A DNA stretch of 64,000 nucleotides, taken from CAZYJR01 sp964647905. Lineage in GTDB: Bacteria > Desulfobacterota > DSM-4660 > Desulfatiglandales > HGW-15. Positions 24,752 to 33,770 of the stretch are shown piece by piece. Position 1 is the stretch's first letter. Each line of letters opens with the position of its first letter. A program made the position numbers and the translations under genes. Below the pieces are notes generated by a model. The model did no database searches and was not told the DNA's origin. It was given only the letters and a program-made list of their open reading frames with translations. The DNA is taken from NCBI GenBank assembly GCA_964647905.1, contig CAZYJR010000015.1:21186-85185 (forward strand), given 5' to 3'.

Positions 24752-26359
24752 CTAAACTTTTTCTTCTTGGTTTGACCCGTAGAGTGCGGCGAGCTCCCTC
24801 TTCAGGATCTTTCCCTGGGGATTCTTGGGGAGGGATGGGACGAAGTCGCATGTCTTCGGGCACTTGTAGGCCGCCAGCCGCTCCTTGGTGAATCGTTTCA
24901 CCTCCTCTTGGGTGAGGCTCGCCCCGGGTCTCAATACGATCACCGCGTGGACCCGCTCCACCCAGTAGGGGTCGGGGACGCCGATGACGGCCGCCTCCTC
25001 GACCGAGGGGTGTCCGTATAGGACCTCCTCCACCTCTCTCGGGTAGACGTTCTCCCCGCCCGTGATGATCATGTCCTTTTTTCTGTCCACTATGAAGATG
25101 TAGCCCCGCGAGTCATGGTATGCCATGTCCCCTGTATGGAGCCAGCCGCCGGCGAACGCCTCCCTGGTATCATCCGGCCTTCGCCAGTATTCCTTCATGA
25201 CCCGCTTGCTCCGGACCACGATCTCCCCCACTTCCAGCGGGGCTAGGTCGTTGCCGTCCCGATCGATTATCCTTACCTGGACCCCCTTGCAGGGCCTCCC
25301 GCAGGAGCCCAGTATGGACTGGTCAAGGGAGGGATCGCCGAGGTCATGCTCTTCCATGGAGAGGAAGGTTATGTCCGGGCCCGATTCCGACTGACCGTAG
25401 CACTGCATGAAGATCGGGCCGAACGCCTCTATGCCGCGCCTCAAGAGCTCCACCGGCATGGGAGAGGCCGCGTACCAGATCCGCTTGAGGCTCCCGAGAT
25501 CGTAGTTGCCCTGGTCCTCGCGGCCCAGCAGGGCGACCAACTGGGTGGGGACTATATGGATGTCCGTCGCCCTCTCGCTCTGGACCGCCTCCAAGGTGGC
25601 GGCCGGATCAAAGCTCCGCTGGGGCATGATCACGTTGCACCCGCCAAGGTAGAACATGGTCCAAAAGTGGCTCCAGCCCCCGATATGGAACAGGGGCAGG
25701 ACCATTACGTGCCTGTCGCCCTCCCTGGCGCCCAGCTGCACCGACTTTGTACGGCATTCGTCCAGCTTGCGGAAATGGGTGTAGAGGGCCCCTCTGGGAA
25801 GGCCGGTGGTGCCGCTGGTGTAGAATATGATAAAGGGATCGTCCTCCCCGACCCCTGAATCAGGCTCCCGGCTCCTCCCCTCGCGAAGGCACTCTTCATG
25901 GGGTATCATCCCCGGGGCCGGGCCCTCGAGGGAGATCAAGCGGGTGAGATTGGGGAGGCCGGGGCGCAAGGCCTCCACGGCGTCCCGGACCTCCGGACCT
26001 ACAAAGAGCACCTTTGCCTCTGAGTAGTTTATCAAGTACTCCAGTTCGGCGGGCTGCAGCCTGGGATTGAAGGGTGAAGCGATAAATCCTCCCTTCATGG
26101 CCGCACCGTAGACGTCGCAACAATCCAGGCAATTCCAGGATAGTATCCCGATCACATCCCCCTTTACCAGGCCGAGGGAGTGGAGTGCATGAATCAGGGC
26201 GTTCACCCTGGCATTGAACTCGAGAAACGTGACCCTCTCCCGGCCGTATACAAAGGCCTCGCGGTCCGGGTGGAGGAGGGCGTTCCTGTATATCACGTCG
26301 GCATAGGTGCCCGGATCGTACCTGCAGAGCTCTTTCATCAGGCTGGAATCAGCGGGCAT
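24752..26359 (-). CDS. AMP-dependent acyl-CoA synthetase (ligase 2)
   Basis: A 535-residue ANL enzyme. P-loop IIFYTSGTTGLPRGALYTH (residues about 178-196), QCYGQSESGPDIT, GGWLHTGDMAYHDSRGYIF, VDRKKDMIITGGENVYP and C-terminal PKNPQGKILKREL with the adenylating Lys. It overlaps the FAD subunit of Mo hydroxylase set 2 by 11 bases, so the two are translationally coupled. It shares most motif wording with ligase 1 (17057-18658), such as RYDPGTYADVIYRNALL against RYDTGTYADIIYRNALL, so they are probably paralogues with different acid preferences. Last intact gene of the TRAP/Mo-hydroxylase operon. Confidence 0.92.
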   Translation of the reverse strand: MPADSSLMKELCRYDPGTYADVIYRNALLHPDREAFVYGRERVTFLEFNARVNALIHALHSLGLVKGDVIGILSWNCLDCCDVYGAAMKGGFIASPFNPRLQPAELEYLINYSEAKVLFVGPEVRDAVEALRPGLPNLTRLISLEGPAPGMIPHEECLREGRSREPDSGVGEDDPFIIFYTSGTTGLPRGALYTHFRKLDECRTKSVQLGAREGDRHVMVLPLFHIGGWSHFWTMFYLGGCNVIMPQRSFDPAATLEAVQSERATDIHIVPTQLVALLGREDQGNYDLGSLKRIWYAASPMPVELLRRGIEAFGPIFMQCYGQSESGPDITFLSMEEHDLGDPSLDQSILGSCGRPCKGVQVRIIDRDGNDLAPLEVGEIVVRSKRVMKEYWRRPDDTREAFAGGWLHTGDMAYHDSRGYIFIVDRKKDMIITGGENVYPREVEEVLYGHPSVEEAAVIGVPDPYWVERVHAVIVLRPGASLTQEEVKRFTKERLAAYKCPKTCDFVPSLPKNPQGKILKRELAALYGSNQEEKV

Positions 26360-27344
26360 CCCCTCTCCTGTCCGAGCCCAGGAGGGCTCTTGTTATCAGT
26401 TCCTTGGCCAAATCCACCTTGTAGCGGTTCCCGCTGAGCGGTCTGGCATCCGAGAGAGCCGCCCCGGCCGCCTCACGGGCTGTCTCTTCATTGAGGGGCC
26501 TCCCCTCCAGAACCCGCTCGGCAGCCCTCGCCCTGTAGGGTCCCGGTGAGAGGCCCCCGAGAGCTATTGCTGCGCTCTTGCATACCCCGTCTTCGGTCTC
26601 GACTACGCATGCGGCACTGGCCACGGCAAAATCAACGGGCTCTCTCTCTCTGAACTTCAGGAAACACTGTCCGGAGCCCCTGAGCGCCTTGCCCAGGCGG
26701 ATCTCTTTCACCATTTCCCCCGGCTCGAGGCTGGTACCCGAGGAGGTATACATCCCCGGCACTGACACGCTCCTGACACCCTCCGGGCCGGCAACCCGGA
26801 TCTCGGCATCCAGCGCCGCCAGGGCCGTGGCCGTATCGGACGGGCAGACCGCAAAGCAGGTCTTTGCGCCCAGGATTGCGTTGTAGCGATTGTCGCCCTT
26901 GACGGCGAAGCAGGGCCCCTTGCCCTTTCGCCGGCATATCATCCGCCCGCCCAGTTGATGGGGGTAGCGGTAGTACCAGCAGCGGACATCCTGGCAGAGG
27001 TTCCCCCCGATGGTCCCCATGTTGCGCAACTGGGGGGTCCCCACCGAGCGCGCGGCCCGGGCCAGGACCCGGTAGCCGCCGGAAATCAAGGGGGACTCGG
27101 CTATCTCGGCAAGTCCGGCCGCGGCCCCTATGGTCACCCCCCTGGAGGTCTCCCTGATTGAGTCCAGGCCGGGTATGGTCTTGAGATTGATCAGGAGCCG
27201 GGGGTGGGAAGGCAGGATCCGGTCCTTCAATACCGACAGGAGATCGGTCCCGCCGGCTATGAGAACCGCCTTTCCTTGGTATTCCCGCAGGAGCCTTGTA
27301 GCCTCCTTTACCGATCTTACATCAACGTGTTCAAAGGATCTCAT
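26349..27344 (-). CDS. FAD-binding subunit of Mo hydroxylase (set 2), with HcrB-type Fe-S loop
   Basis: A 331-residue CoxM-type protein, about 35 residues longer than the sets 1 and 3 counterparts. FAD motifs: VLIAGGTDLLSVLKDR (residues about 27-42) and LRNMGTIGGNLCQDVRC. Straight after the second motif comes an insertion carrying cysteines in CQDVRCWYYRYP, MICRRKGKGPCFAV and KTCFAVCPSD. A cysteine-bearing loop in this place holds a [4Fe-4S] cluster in the beta subunit of 4-hydroxybenzoyl-CoA reductase (HcrB), where it reverses electron flow toward reductive dehydroxylation. This is the best sequence hint that set 2 acts reductively on an aryl-CoA. Start overlaps the large-subunit stop by 4 bases. 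Confidence 0.9.
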   Translation of the reverse strand: MRSFEHVDVRSVKEATRLLREYQGKAVLIAGGTDLLSVLKDRILPSHPRLLINLKTIPGLDSIRETSRGVTIGAAAGLAEIAESPLISGGYRVLARAARSVGTPQLRNMGTIGGNLCQDVRCWYYRYPHQLGGRMICRRKGKGPCFAVKGDNRYNAILGAKTCFAVCPSDTATALAALDAEIRVAGPEGVRSVSVPGMYTSSGTSLEPGEMVKEIRLGKALRGSGQCFLKFREREPVDFAVASAACVVETEDGVCKSAAIALGGLSPGPYRARAAERVLEGRPLNEETAREAAGAALSDARPLSGNRYKVDLAKELITRALLGSDRRGDAR

Positions 27345-29617
27345 GGTGCCGCCCGCTCCCCGCCTCTTGCCGCTTGAATGATTCGCTCCGGGGTCAGGGG
27401 GTACTCGCTCATGTGGACCCCAAGGGCGTTTGAGACCGCCATCAGGACGGCGCTCGGACCCGGAGAGGTGCTGATCTCGCCCACCCCCACCGCGTGCAAT
27501 CGGTGAGTGGGCATGGGGGTTTCAAGGATCACGTCCCGAAAGGCCGGGAGCTCGGCAAAGGTGCGCCACTTGTAGTCGATCATGTTCAGGTTCAGTATGC
27601 GCCCGGTTGATTCGTCCAGGACCGTTTCCTCGAAGACCGCCGTATCCAGCCCGGCCGCGCCCAGACACCCGCGGAGCTGCCCCTTGAGGGAAAGAGGGTC
27701 TATGACCCGGCCCACGTCCGTTGCCGCCAGGACCTCTACCAGGTCAATTTTCCCGGTCCCGGTATCGACCTCCACTTCCACGAAGAGCGCCAGGAAGTTG
27801 GGGATGCCGAAGTCCTCCTCGTACCTGGCCGACCCGGTGCAGGTCCTGACGATTCCGATCACCCTGCTCCAGGACAGCGACCTCCCCGGCTCCCCCCTGG
27901 CGTACACCCTCCCGTCACTGGTCTCCAGGTCTTCCTTGGCCGCCCCCAACAGGGGGGCTGCGCGTTCCAGCAGCCTTTCCCTGGCATCCCCGGCCGCAGC
28001 GATAACCGCGCTTCCCACCGCGTAGGTGCCCCTGGAGCCCACCAGCCCGAACTCAAAGGGGTTCACCAGTGTGTCGGGCGGGCCCATGCTCACCCTTTCC
28101 AAGGGGAGCCCGAGCACTTCAGCGGCCATCTTGCAGAGGCTGCTCCTCTGCCCCATGCCGGACTCGGACACGCACGCGTGCACAACGGCCCTTCCGTCCG
28201 GGGTAAGGCGGACGTAGGCCTCGGATACGTCCTCTCCCACGTCCGCGTTGCCGTGGACCCCCACTCCCACTCCCGTCCTCTTCCCTTCCCCCGCTCCGGT
28301 GGGGGTGAGCCATCCCTTCCACTTCTTGTGCCAGCCGAAGGCCTCGGCCCCCTGATCAAGGGTCGCCGAGTAGTCCACCCCCCGGTCGACGTATCGCTTG
28401 CCGTCGCGCCAGTAGTACGCCTGGCCGGGTCTTACGTAGTTCTTCTTGAAGAACTCCACCGGATCCACCCCGGCCTCTGCCAGGGCCCGGAAGAGTACGG
28501 GCAGCAAGGCGGACTCCAGCTCCTGTCCGCCGAAGCCCCTGACCACCCCTGAGGGGCTGTGGTTTGTGACGGCGATGGTGCTCTCGAGATCCCAGTTGGG
28601 GCACCTCAGCATCAGCTGGAGCTCCCCGCAGCCCACGGCCACCTGCGCCTGGGGGATGTCCGCGGCCGCACCGGTATCAAAGAGCCAGTGACCTGATACC
28701 GCGGTCACCGTCCCGTCCTTCTTCACCCCGATCCTGCCCTTGAACCTGGACCCCGGCCTGAGGCTGAAGGCCCCGAACTGCTCCTCCTTGGTGTAGCACA
28801 TCTTGACCGGGCGGCCGGCCGCCTTGGCCAGGGCGGCGGCGTAGAAGCAGGGCATGAGGGAGTAGTTCTTGGAGCCGAAGCTGCCCCCGCAGTGGGTGGA
28901 GACGGCCCGTATGTCCGGGAACCCCATGAAGGGGAGCATAACGAAGCGGTGCCATGTTGCGCTCTGCGTGGCCGACCAGATGGTGAGTCTTTCCGGGCCC
29001 TCCCACCGGGCGATGACGCCGGGAGGCTCGAGGGGCAAGGGATTGGCAATCATCTCGTAGCGGCATGAGCCCTCGCCTATAAAGTCCGCCTCCTTGAAAC
29101 CCTCAGCCGTGTCTCCCAGCGATATACCGGTCAGGCACTCGGGCCCGTAGAGGGGGAACCTCGGAGGGATCACGTTTCCCGGGAATTCCTCATAGAGCTG
29201 AGGGGCGCCTTGCTCCAAGGCCTCTTCCACGTCGTAGACCGCCCTTAGCGGTTCGTAGTCCACTCGTATGGCATCCAGCGCCTCGTCCGCGGCCCGAACA
29301 CTCTCTGCCGCCACCAGGGCGACCCCGTCGCCCACGAAGCGGACCTTGCCGTCCAGGACCTTGATATGGAAAGGGGTCCCGCCCTTCCAGCCGGGGACGT
29401 TGCGGTGGGTCAGGACCGCCTTCACCCCCGGGAGGGACTCGGCCCTGCCGGTGTCCACCTCCGCCACCCGGGCATGGGCATGGGGGCTCCTCAAGACCCT
29501 GCCGTAGAGCATGCCCTGTAGCTTTAGATCGTCAATGAACTCCGCCTTGCCGGTCACGATGGCGCGGGCGTCCTTTCGCGGTGTCCTCTTGCCTATCACT
29601 CTGTAATCCCTAGTCAT
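27341..29617 (-). CDS. molybdopterin-binding subunit of a xanthine-dehydrogenase-family enzyme (set 2)
   Basis: A 758-residue large subunit. Hammerhead domain GKRTPRKDARAIVTGKAEF and RSPHAHARVAEVD; cofactor-binding THCGGSFGSKNYSLM; VVRGFGGQELESALLPV; ESGMGQRSSLCKMAAEVLG; active-site Glu in LHAVGVGEISTSPGPSAVL. ATG 29617 overlaps the 2Fe-2S gene stop in ATGACTAG, and this coupling, plus family N-termini, argues against the longer frame to 29710. The GGSFGSK and GVGEISTSPG wording differs from set 1 and set 3 large subunits, so the three enzymes probably act on different substrates. See the medium subunit for the 4-hydroxybenzoyl-CoA-reductase-like clue. Confidence 0.92.
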   Translation of the reverse strand: MTRDYRVIGKRTPRKDARAIVTGKAEFIDDLKLQGMLYGRVLRSPHAHARVAEVDTGRAESLPGVKAVLTHRNVPGWKGGTPFHIKVLDGKVRFVGDGVALVAAESVRAADEALDAIRVDYEPLRAVYDVEEALEQGAPQLYEEFPGNVIPPRFPLYGPECLTGISLGDTAEGFKEADFIGEGSCRYEMIANPLPLEPPGVIARWEGPERLTIWSATQSATWHRFVMLPFMGFPDIRAVSTHCGGSFGSKNYSLMPCFYAAALAKAAGRPVKMCYTKEEQFGAFSLRPGSRFKGRIGVKKDGTVTAVSGHWLFDTGAAADIPQAQVAVGCGELQLMLRCPNWDLESTIAVTNHSPSGVVRGFGGQELESALLPVLFRALAEAGVDPVEFFKKNYVRPGQAYYWRDGKRYVDRGVDYSATLDQGAEAFGWHKKWKGWLTPTGAGEGKRTGVGVGVHGNADVGEDVSEAYVRLTPDGRAVVHACVSESGMGQRSSLCKMAAEVLGLPLERVSMGPPDTLVNPFEFGLVGSRGTYAVGSAVIAAAGDARERLLERAAPLLGAAKEDLETSDGRVYARGEPGRSLSWSRVIGIVRTCTGSARYEEDFGIPNFLALFVEVEVDTGTGKIDLVEVLAATDVGRVIDPLSLKGQLRGCLGAAGLDTAVFEETVLDESTGRILNLNMIDYKWRTFAELPAFRDVILETPMPTHRLHAVGVGEISTSPGPSAVLMAVSNALGVHMSEYPLTPERIIQAARGGERAAP

Positions 29618-30143
29618 CCTGTTCCGTCCCCGCCTTGACCGCAGCCAGGACGGCCTCCACCACCTGGTAATGGCTGATACACCTGCAGTGATGGCCCGAG
29701 AGGGCCTCACAGGCCTCCTCCGTTCCCGGCGACGGTTCTCTTTCCAGCATCCCCTTGGCGCTCATTATGATCCCCGGGGTGCAGAAGCCGCACTGGAACG
29801 CACCGTGGTCCACAAACGCCTCCTGGAGGGGATCCAATCCTTCTCCGCCCTGATCGGCCAGCCCCTCTATGGTTGTGATGCTCCTGCCGCCGCACTCCAC
29901 AGTGAGAATCATGCACGAGAGGACCGCGGCTCCGTCCATCAGCACCGTGCACGCACCGCACGCCCCGTGGTCGCAGCCGATCTTGGTCCCGGTAAGCCCG
30001 AGGGTCTCCCTGAGGGTGCGGGCCAATGTATCCGAGGGGGCCACTTGGTGCGTGCCTGGGCCCACCTCCAGTTGAATGGCGGTTCCGTTTATTGTCATTG
30101 AAATCGCCGAAGATTTCTTAGCTCTAGCGCTTTTTCGAGACAT
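29610..30143 (-). CDS. (2Fe-2S)-binding subunit of Mo hydroxylase (set 2)
   Basis: A 177-residue CoxS/HcrC-type subunit. Clusters: CDHGACGACTVLMDGAAVLSC and CGFCTPGIIMSA (residues about 115-126) plus HHCRCISHYQVVEAV. In the last motif ISHY replaces the near-universal TGY, although all cluster cysteines remain. The N-terminus has about 15 extra basic residues (MSRKSARAKKSS) before the normal start MTINGTAIQL; the ribosome-binding site TAAGG lies before the longer ATG, so that start is kept. It begins 15 bases after the TRAP large-permease stop, tying uptake and enzyme in one transcript. Confidence 0.9.
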   Translation of the reverse strand: MSRKSARAKKSSAISMTINGTAIQLEVGPGTHQVAPSDTLARTLRETLGLTGTKIGCDHGACGACTVLMDGAAVLSCMILTVECGGRSITTIEGLADQGGEGLDPLQEAFVDHGAFQCGFCTPGIIMSAKGMLEREPSPGTEEACEALSGHHCRCISHYQVVEAVLAAVKAGTEQDD

Positions 30144-30158
30144 GCGTATAACCTTATC

Positions 30159-31466
30159 TTACATAATGCTTGGGAGTACGGTGGCTATGGAGGGGAATAT
30201 CATGACCAAGAGCATTGCGGCCACATCGATCAGCACAAAAGGGGTGACCGATCTATATATGTCCATCATGGTGGTCTTAGCCGTCACCACGCCCTTCATT
30301 ACGAAGAGACAGAGCCCGAAGGGCGGCGTCTTCATGCCTATCTCCATGTTTATGAGGCTGAGGAGCCCGAACCATATGGGGTCGAATCCCATAGCCCTTA
30401 CAATCGGCATATAGATGGGGAAGGTGACCATCATGATGGATACAGGCTCCATGAATGTACCAAGCAAGATCATGAGTGCTTGCATCACTCCTATGATGAC
30501 GATCTCCGGAAAAGGAAAGCTGATCACCAACTCCACGAGGCCCTTGCTCGCCCCGGTAAAGGCCAGGATCTGGCTGAAGGCCGTGGACCCGGTAAGGATC
30601 ATGAACATCATCACGGTTATCTTGAGAGTGGCCTCCACCGACTTCTTTATTACGTCCCAGGTGAGCTTTCGGTAACCAAGGACCACGCCGGCAGTGGCCA
30701 TCACTCCCATCCCGGCCGATTCAGTCGGCGTTGCCAATCCTGCAAAAATAAGGCCTGTTACAACAAATATAATTGCGCCAAAAGGAAGGACATGTTTTGT
30801 GAAATCAGCTATCCTTTCACTCCAAGGCGCCTTGGAGGGCACGTAGTCAGGGGCCAGGTCCCTCTGGACGGTGCACCGGATCACTATGTAGGCCACATAC
30901 ATGCTCGCCATGAGCAACCCCGGCAGGATGCCCGATATCAGGAGCTTTCCAATGGATATCTCCATTAGGGAGCCCAGAATCACTGCAAGGGCGCTCGGCG
31001 GAATGATCATGGCAAGGGACCCGCTCATGCAGGAGCCGATGGCGATCGTCTTGTGATACCCCCGGGCCTCCATCTCCGGGAGCAGCAGGGAGCCGAGCAT
31101 GGCCGAGGTGCCCATACTGGATCCGCTGAGGGTGGAAAAGAGCGTCCCGCCTCCTATACTCAGTATACAAAGCCTCCCCGGCAGGCGCCCCATCCACTTG
31201 TCCAGCGTGTCTATGGCCCTTATGAATACGCCTGATTGGAACAGGAGCTCCCCCATCAGCACGAACAACGGCACGGGCAACAAGACGAAACTGCTTATGG
31301 AGGAGAATATGGAATGAATGAGCTGGGTGAGGCCGGTTGCCCCTCCCCAGAGCAGGTATATGCCTATGACGTCTACGATGGTAAACGCGAGAAAGACCGG
31401 CAGACCGGCGGCCAGCAAAATCAGAAAAATCCCGACAATGAGGATCAGCAGCGCCCACCATTCCAT
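30159..31466 (-). CDS. dctM: TRAP transporter large permease subunit (DctM family)
   Basis: A 435-residue, highly hydrophobic protein with about 12 predicted membrane segments, the channel part of a tripartite ATP-independent periplasmic transporter. Characteristic wording: PVPLFVLMGELLFQSGVF, LFSTLSGSSMGTSAMLG, MIIPPSALAVILGSL and NMEIGMKTPPFGLCLFVMKG. It overlaps the small-permease gene by one base (ATG/TGA junction at 31466). It should import a small organic acid, driven by an ion gradient and delivered by the periplasmic receptor encoded at 32607-33617. Following genes for a Mo hydroxylase and acyl-CoA ligase suggest that the acid is their substrate. Confidence 0.95.
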   Translation of the reverse strand: MEWWALLILIVGIFLILLAAGLPVFLAFTIVDVIGIYLLWGGATGLTQLIHSIFSSISSFVLLPVPLFVLMGELLFQSGVFIRAIDTLDKWMGRLPGRLCILSIGGGTLFSTLSGSSMGTSAMLGSLLLPEMEARGYHKTIAIGSCMSGSLAMIIPPSALAVILGSLMEISIGKLLISGILPGLLMASMYVAYIVIRCTVQRDLAPDYVPSKAPWSERIADFTKHVLPFGAIIFVVTGLIFAGLATPTESAGMGVMATAGVVLGYRKLTWDVIKKSVEATLKITVMMFMILTGSTAFSQILAFTGASKGLVELVISFPFPEIVIIGVMQALMILLGTFMEPVSIMMVTFPIYMPIVRAMGFDPIWFGLLSLINMEIGMKTPPFGLCLFVMKGVVTAKTTMMDIYRSVTPFVLIDVAAMLLVMIFPSIATVLPSIM

Positions 31467-31969
31467 CAGGTATTCTCCTTCACGGCCTTGAGATGCCTTA
31501 AGAACTGCCTTCCGAATTCACCGAGCAGAAACAGGTATCCCAGAGCTATCAGCAGCAGAAAGTAGTGCTTCTTGATGGTAAGGGTCTTGGTGACCACCAC
31601 CCCCGACTCGTAACACTGCCAGCTTGTGATAAGGGCGAAGCAGAAGATCACCGTGGAAATCAGGACGCCTACTGCGGAGGAAAAGACCCCCAGGTATCCC
31701 TGGACCTTAGGGCTTAGTTGCTCCACCAGGATATCGACGCTGGTGTGCCCGCCCTCCCTGAGCAGCCACGGGGCCCCCAGAAAGGCCAGGCTGAAAAGGA
31801 TGTACTCGCATACCTCCACTGTCCAGACCTGGGGCTGCCGGGCAAAATATCTCATGCAGATCTCGAAGGACACAATCAAGACACATGCAACCAGTAATAC
31901 GCCCGCCGTCAAGGCCATGACATCCAGGGCCTTGTCGAATAAACCCTTCTTTGCATATGTTGGACTCAT
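31466..31969 (-). CDS. dctQ: TRAP transporter small permease subunit (DctQ family)
   Basis: A 167-residue inner-membrane protein with four hydrophobic segments (residues about 16-38, 50-68, 90-113 and 133-152). FEICMRYFARQPQVWTVEV followed by LGAPWLLREGGHTSVDIL is the DctQ signature region. Its stop overlaps the dctM start by one base, and it lies 37 bases after the response-regulator gene. The subunit is needed for assembly or function of the permease. Confidence 0.93.
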   Translation of the reverse strand: MSPTYAKKGLFDKALDVMALTAGVLLVACVLIVSFEICMRYFARQPQVWTVEVCEYILFSLAFLGAPWLLREGGHTSVDILVEQLSPKVQGYLGVFSSAVGVLISTVIFCFALITSWQCYESGVVVTKTLTIKKHYFLLLIALGYLFLLGEFGRQFLRHLKAVKENT

Positions 31970-32006
31970 GCCTTCCCCACTCGCCTATGAGCTCCTGTGT
32001 ACATCC

Positions 32007-32510
32007 TCAGAGCCAGTACTTGAATTTCTTCCAGAACTCCTCATCGCTCTTCTGCCAGTCGGGGCCGAACTTCTTGTCGTAGAAGGAGCCGAAGCGGTCC
32101 AGCCATCGTCCCCAAAGGCTCTTCCCCTTTGCTTCGGCTTCCAATATATCCGTCAAATAGATGGCGATGTCCTCCATCTTGTCCTTAGGGACATAAAAGG
32201 CGGCTCCCTTCTTGAAGGACTTTACAGTGTCTTCAACACTCAATGCGTGGGCCGTGAGCATGACGGAGAAAATGTTCTTCTGCTGCGCCTTTTCCAGCAG
32301 CTTGTAGCCGTTCACGCCCATGATGTCCAAGACCGCCATGTCGAACTCCCGGCCTTCGATCAGGCTCACGGCCTCTTCATAGGTCCCCGCCTTGGCCACC
32401 TCGCACATGGGAAGCAGCTCTTCCAGGGCATCCAGCACGTCCGGTTCGTCATCCACAATCAGTATTTTCTTGCCTTCCAGGAGGCCCTTCTCTGTCGCCA
32501 CGGGCTTCAT
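32007..32510 (-). CDS. stand-alone response-regulator receiver protein
   Basis: A 167-residue protein. Residues about 14-128 form a receiver domain: acidic pocket ILIVDDEPDVLDAL, phospho-acceptor Asp in MAVLDIMGVNGYKLL, switch Thr in SVMLTAHAL and conserved Lys in FYVPKDKM. The remaining about 35 residues (LWGRWLDRFGSFYDKKFGPDW, then EEFWKKFKYWL) are Trp-rich and basic and contain no DNA-binding domain that I recognise. It lies inside the TRAP operon between receptor and small permease, with no sensor kinase nearby. It may control transport or signalling by protein contact; that is inference. Confidence 0.88.
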   Translation of the reverse strand: MKPVATEKGLLEGKKILIVDDEPDVLDALEELLPMCEVAKAGTYEEAVSLIEGREFDMAVLDIMGVNGYKLLEKAQQKNIFSVMLTAHALSVEDTVKSFKKGAAFYVPKDKMEDIAIYLTDILEAEAKGKSLWGRWLDRFGSFYDKKFGPDWQKSDEEFWKKFKYWL

Positions 32511-32606
32511 CCCTCCTACAGAACCGCAGTCACCGTTCAGTATGCGCCGACTCTCGAGGGGCCGCCAAGACCCCCCGAGAACGTTATCCAGCCACCGGGG
32601 TCATGA

Positions 32607-33617
32607 TCATTGCCAGGGAAAGGTGCCCTTTGGAAGGGCATCCCTGGTGGTGAGCTCCCTCAGCTTGGGACCATACTCCGGGGCCATATTAATGACGTAC
32701 TCCCAAGTCTTATTATAGCAAATCTCCTTGAAGTTTTTAGCCTCTTCAGGTGGCAATTCAAGGACTTCCATGCCGGCTTCATGCCTCACCGTAGCTTCTT
32801 TTTGCTCTATCATTTCATTTCTCATGGATGCAATATACTCCATGTCTTTCATGACATCCATGATTAAGGCCTGATGCTTTTCGGGCAGCGAATTCCACTT
32901 CTTCAGACTGATCATGGTAGCGGGCTCCATCTGGAAGACACCCGGGTCAATGCTGTACTTGGTGACTTCCTGGAGCCCCCAGCTTATGACCCCTACGTTG
33001 GGCCACATGAAGCCGTCCACTACTCCACGCTCCATTGAGGTATATATCTCCGGTGGAGGGATGGTCACCGGCGTGGCCCCCAAGGCTTCTATAAAGGGGA
33101 TGTACAGAGGCATCACCCTCAGCTTCAGACCTTTGAAGTCCTCCACCTTCGTAATGCGCTTATTGCTGAACACCTTGAACGGGATCAGGCTGTGGAATCT
33201 CCCTATATACTTGGCATTGACCCTTTTTTCGAATATCTCGCACCAGAGCTCATAAGCACCGGTCTTCCTCTCCTCCCATTCTGCAAGGCGAGTCAGGCCC
33301 TTGGCCCAAGCCTCGGGCATAACAGACTTCATGTACCCGAACGGGTAGTAGTAGTTCATGTCGATAGTCCCGGCCTTCAAGGCGTGTACCTGATCGAAGG
33401 TCTTCACCACTTCCGGACCGCCCAACCATTCAAGTTTCAACTCTCCTCCTGAGCGCTCATTGATCTTGTCAATGAACATTTGGACCGGATCGTTGTTTAG
33501 ATGATTCTTGGGAAAGGCGGTGATTCCTTTGATGACAATAGGTTCGCTGAAAGCGTTTGTAGAACCAATAAGAATCAATACAAAAATACTTAACAGGAGT
33601 AATATTGTCTTTTTCAT
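32607..33617 (-). CDS. dctP: TRAP transporter periplasmic solute receptor (DctP family)
   Basis: A 336-residue secreted receptor. MKKTILLLLSIFVLILIG then STNAFSEP is a Sec signal peptide with likely cleavage after residues 22-25. DctP features follow: FDQVHALKAGTIDMNYYYPF, LKLRVMPLYIPFIEALGATP (residues about 150-170, with the acid-binding Arg in LRVMP) and MERGVVDGFMWPNVG. ATG 33617 has GGAGGAG upstream; the longer frame to 33647 is not supported. It heads the TRAP/response-regulator/Mo-hydroxylase/ligase operon. The conserved arginine implies a carboxylate ligand; its identity is unknown. Confidence 0.94.
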   Translation of the reverse strand: MKKTILLLLSIFVLILIGSTNAFSEPIVIKGITAFPKNHLNNDPVQMFIDKINERSGGELKLEWLGGPEVVKTFDQVHALKAGTIDMNYYYPFGYMKSVMPEAWAKGLTRLAEWEERKTGAYELWCEIFEKRVNAKYIGRFHSLIPFKVFSNKRITKVEDFKGLKLRVMPLYIPFIEALGATPVTIPPPEIYTSMERGVVDGFMWPNVGVISWGLQEVTKYSIDPGVFQMEPATMISLKKWNSLPEKHQALIMDVMKDMEYIASMRNEMIEQKEATVRHEAGMEVLELPPEEAKNFKEICYNKTWEYVINMAPEYGPKLRELTTRDALPKGTFPWQ

Positions 33618-33629
33618 TTGTCTCCTCCC

Positions 33630-33648
33630 CTTGTGATTCGACCACAAG
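33630..33648. promoter_or_regulatory. inverted repeat in dctP leader
   Basis: CTTGTG-N7-CACAAG, perfect 6-base arms, next to the dctP ribosome-binding site. It could be an operator or a leader hairpin that affects translation. No clear -35/-10 pair was identified upstream. Confidence 0.4.
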
Positions 33649-33770
33649 AAATTCCATGATCAAAAACAGTCATCCCTTAATCATTCGGATTGATTCCCAG
33701 GCGCTATCACCCCCCTCCGTTCTTTCATGTCCCTGGCAGTTTTGGTGGCCCCGCCCTCAGGACTGACCAA

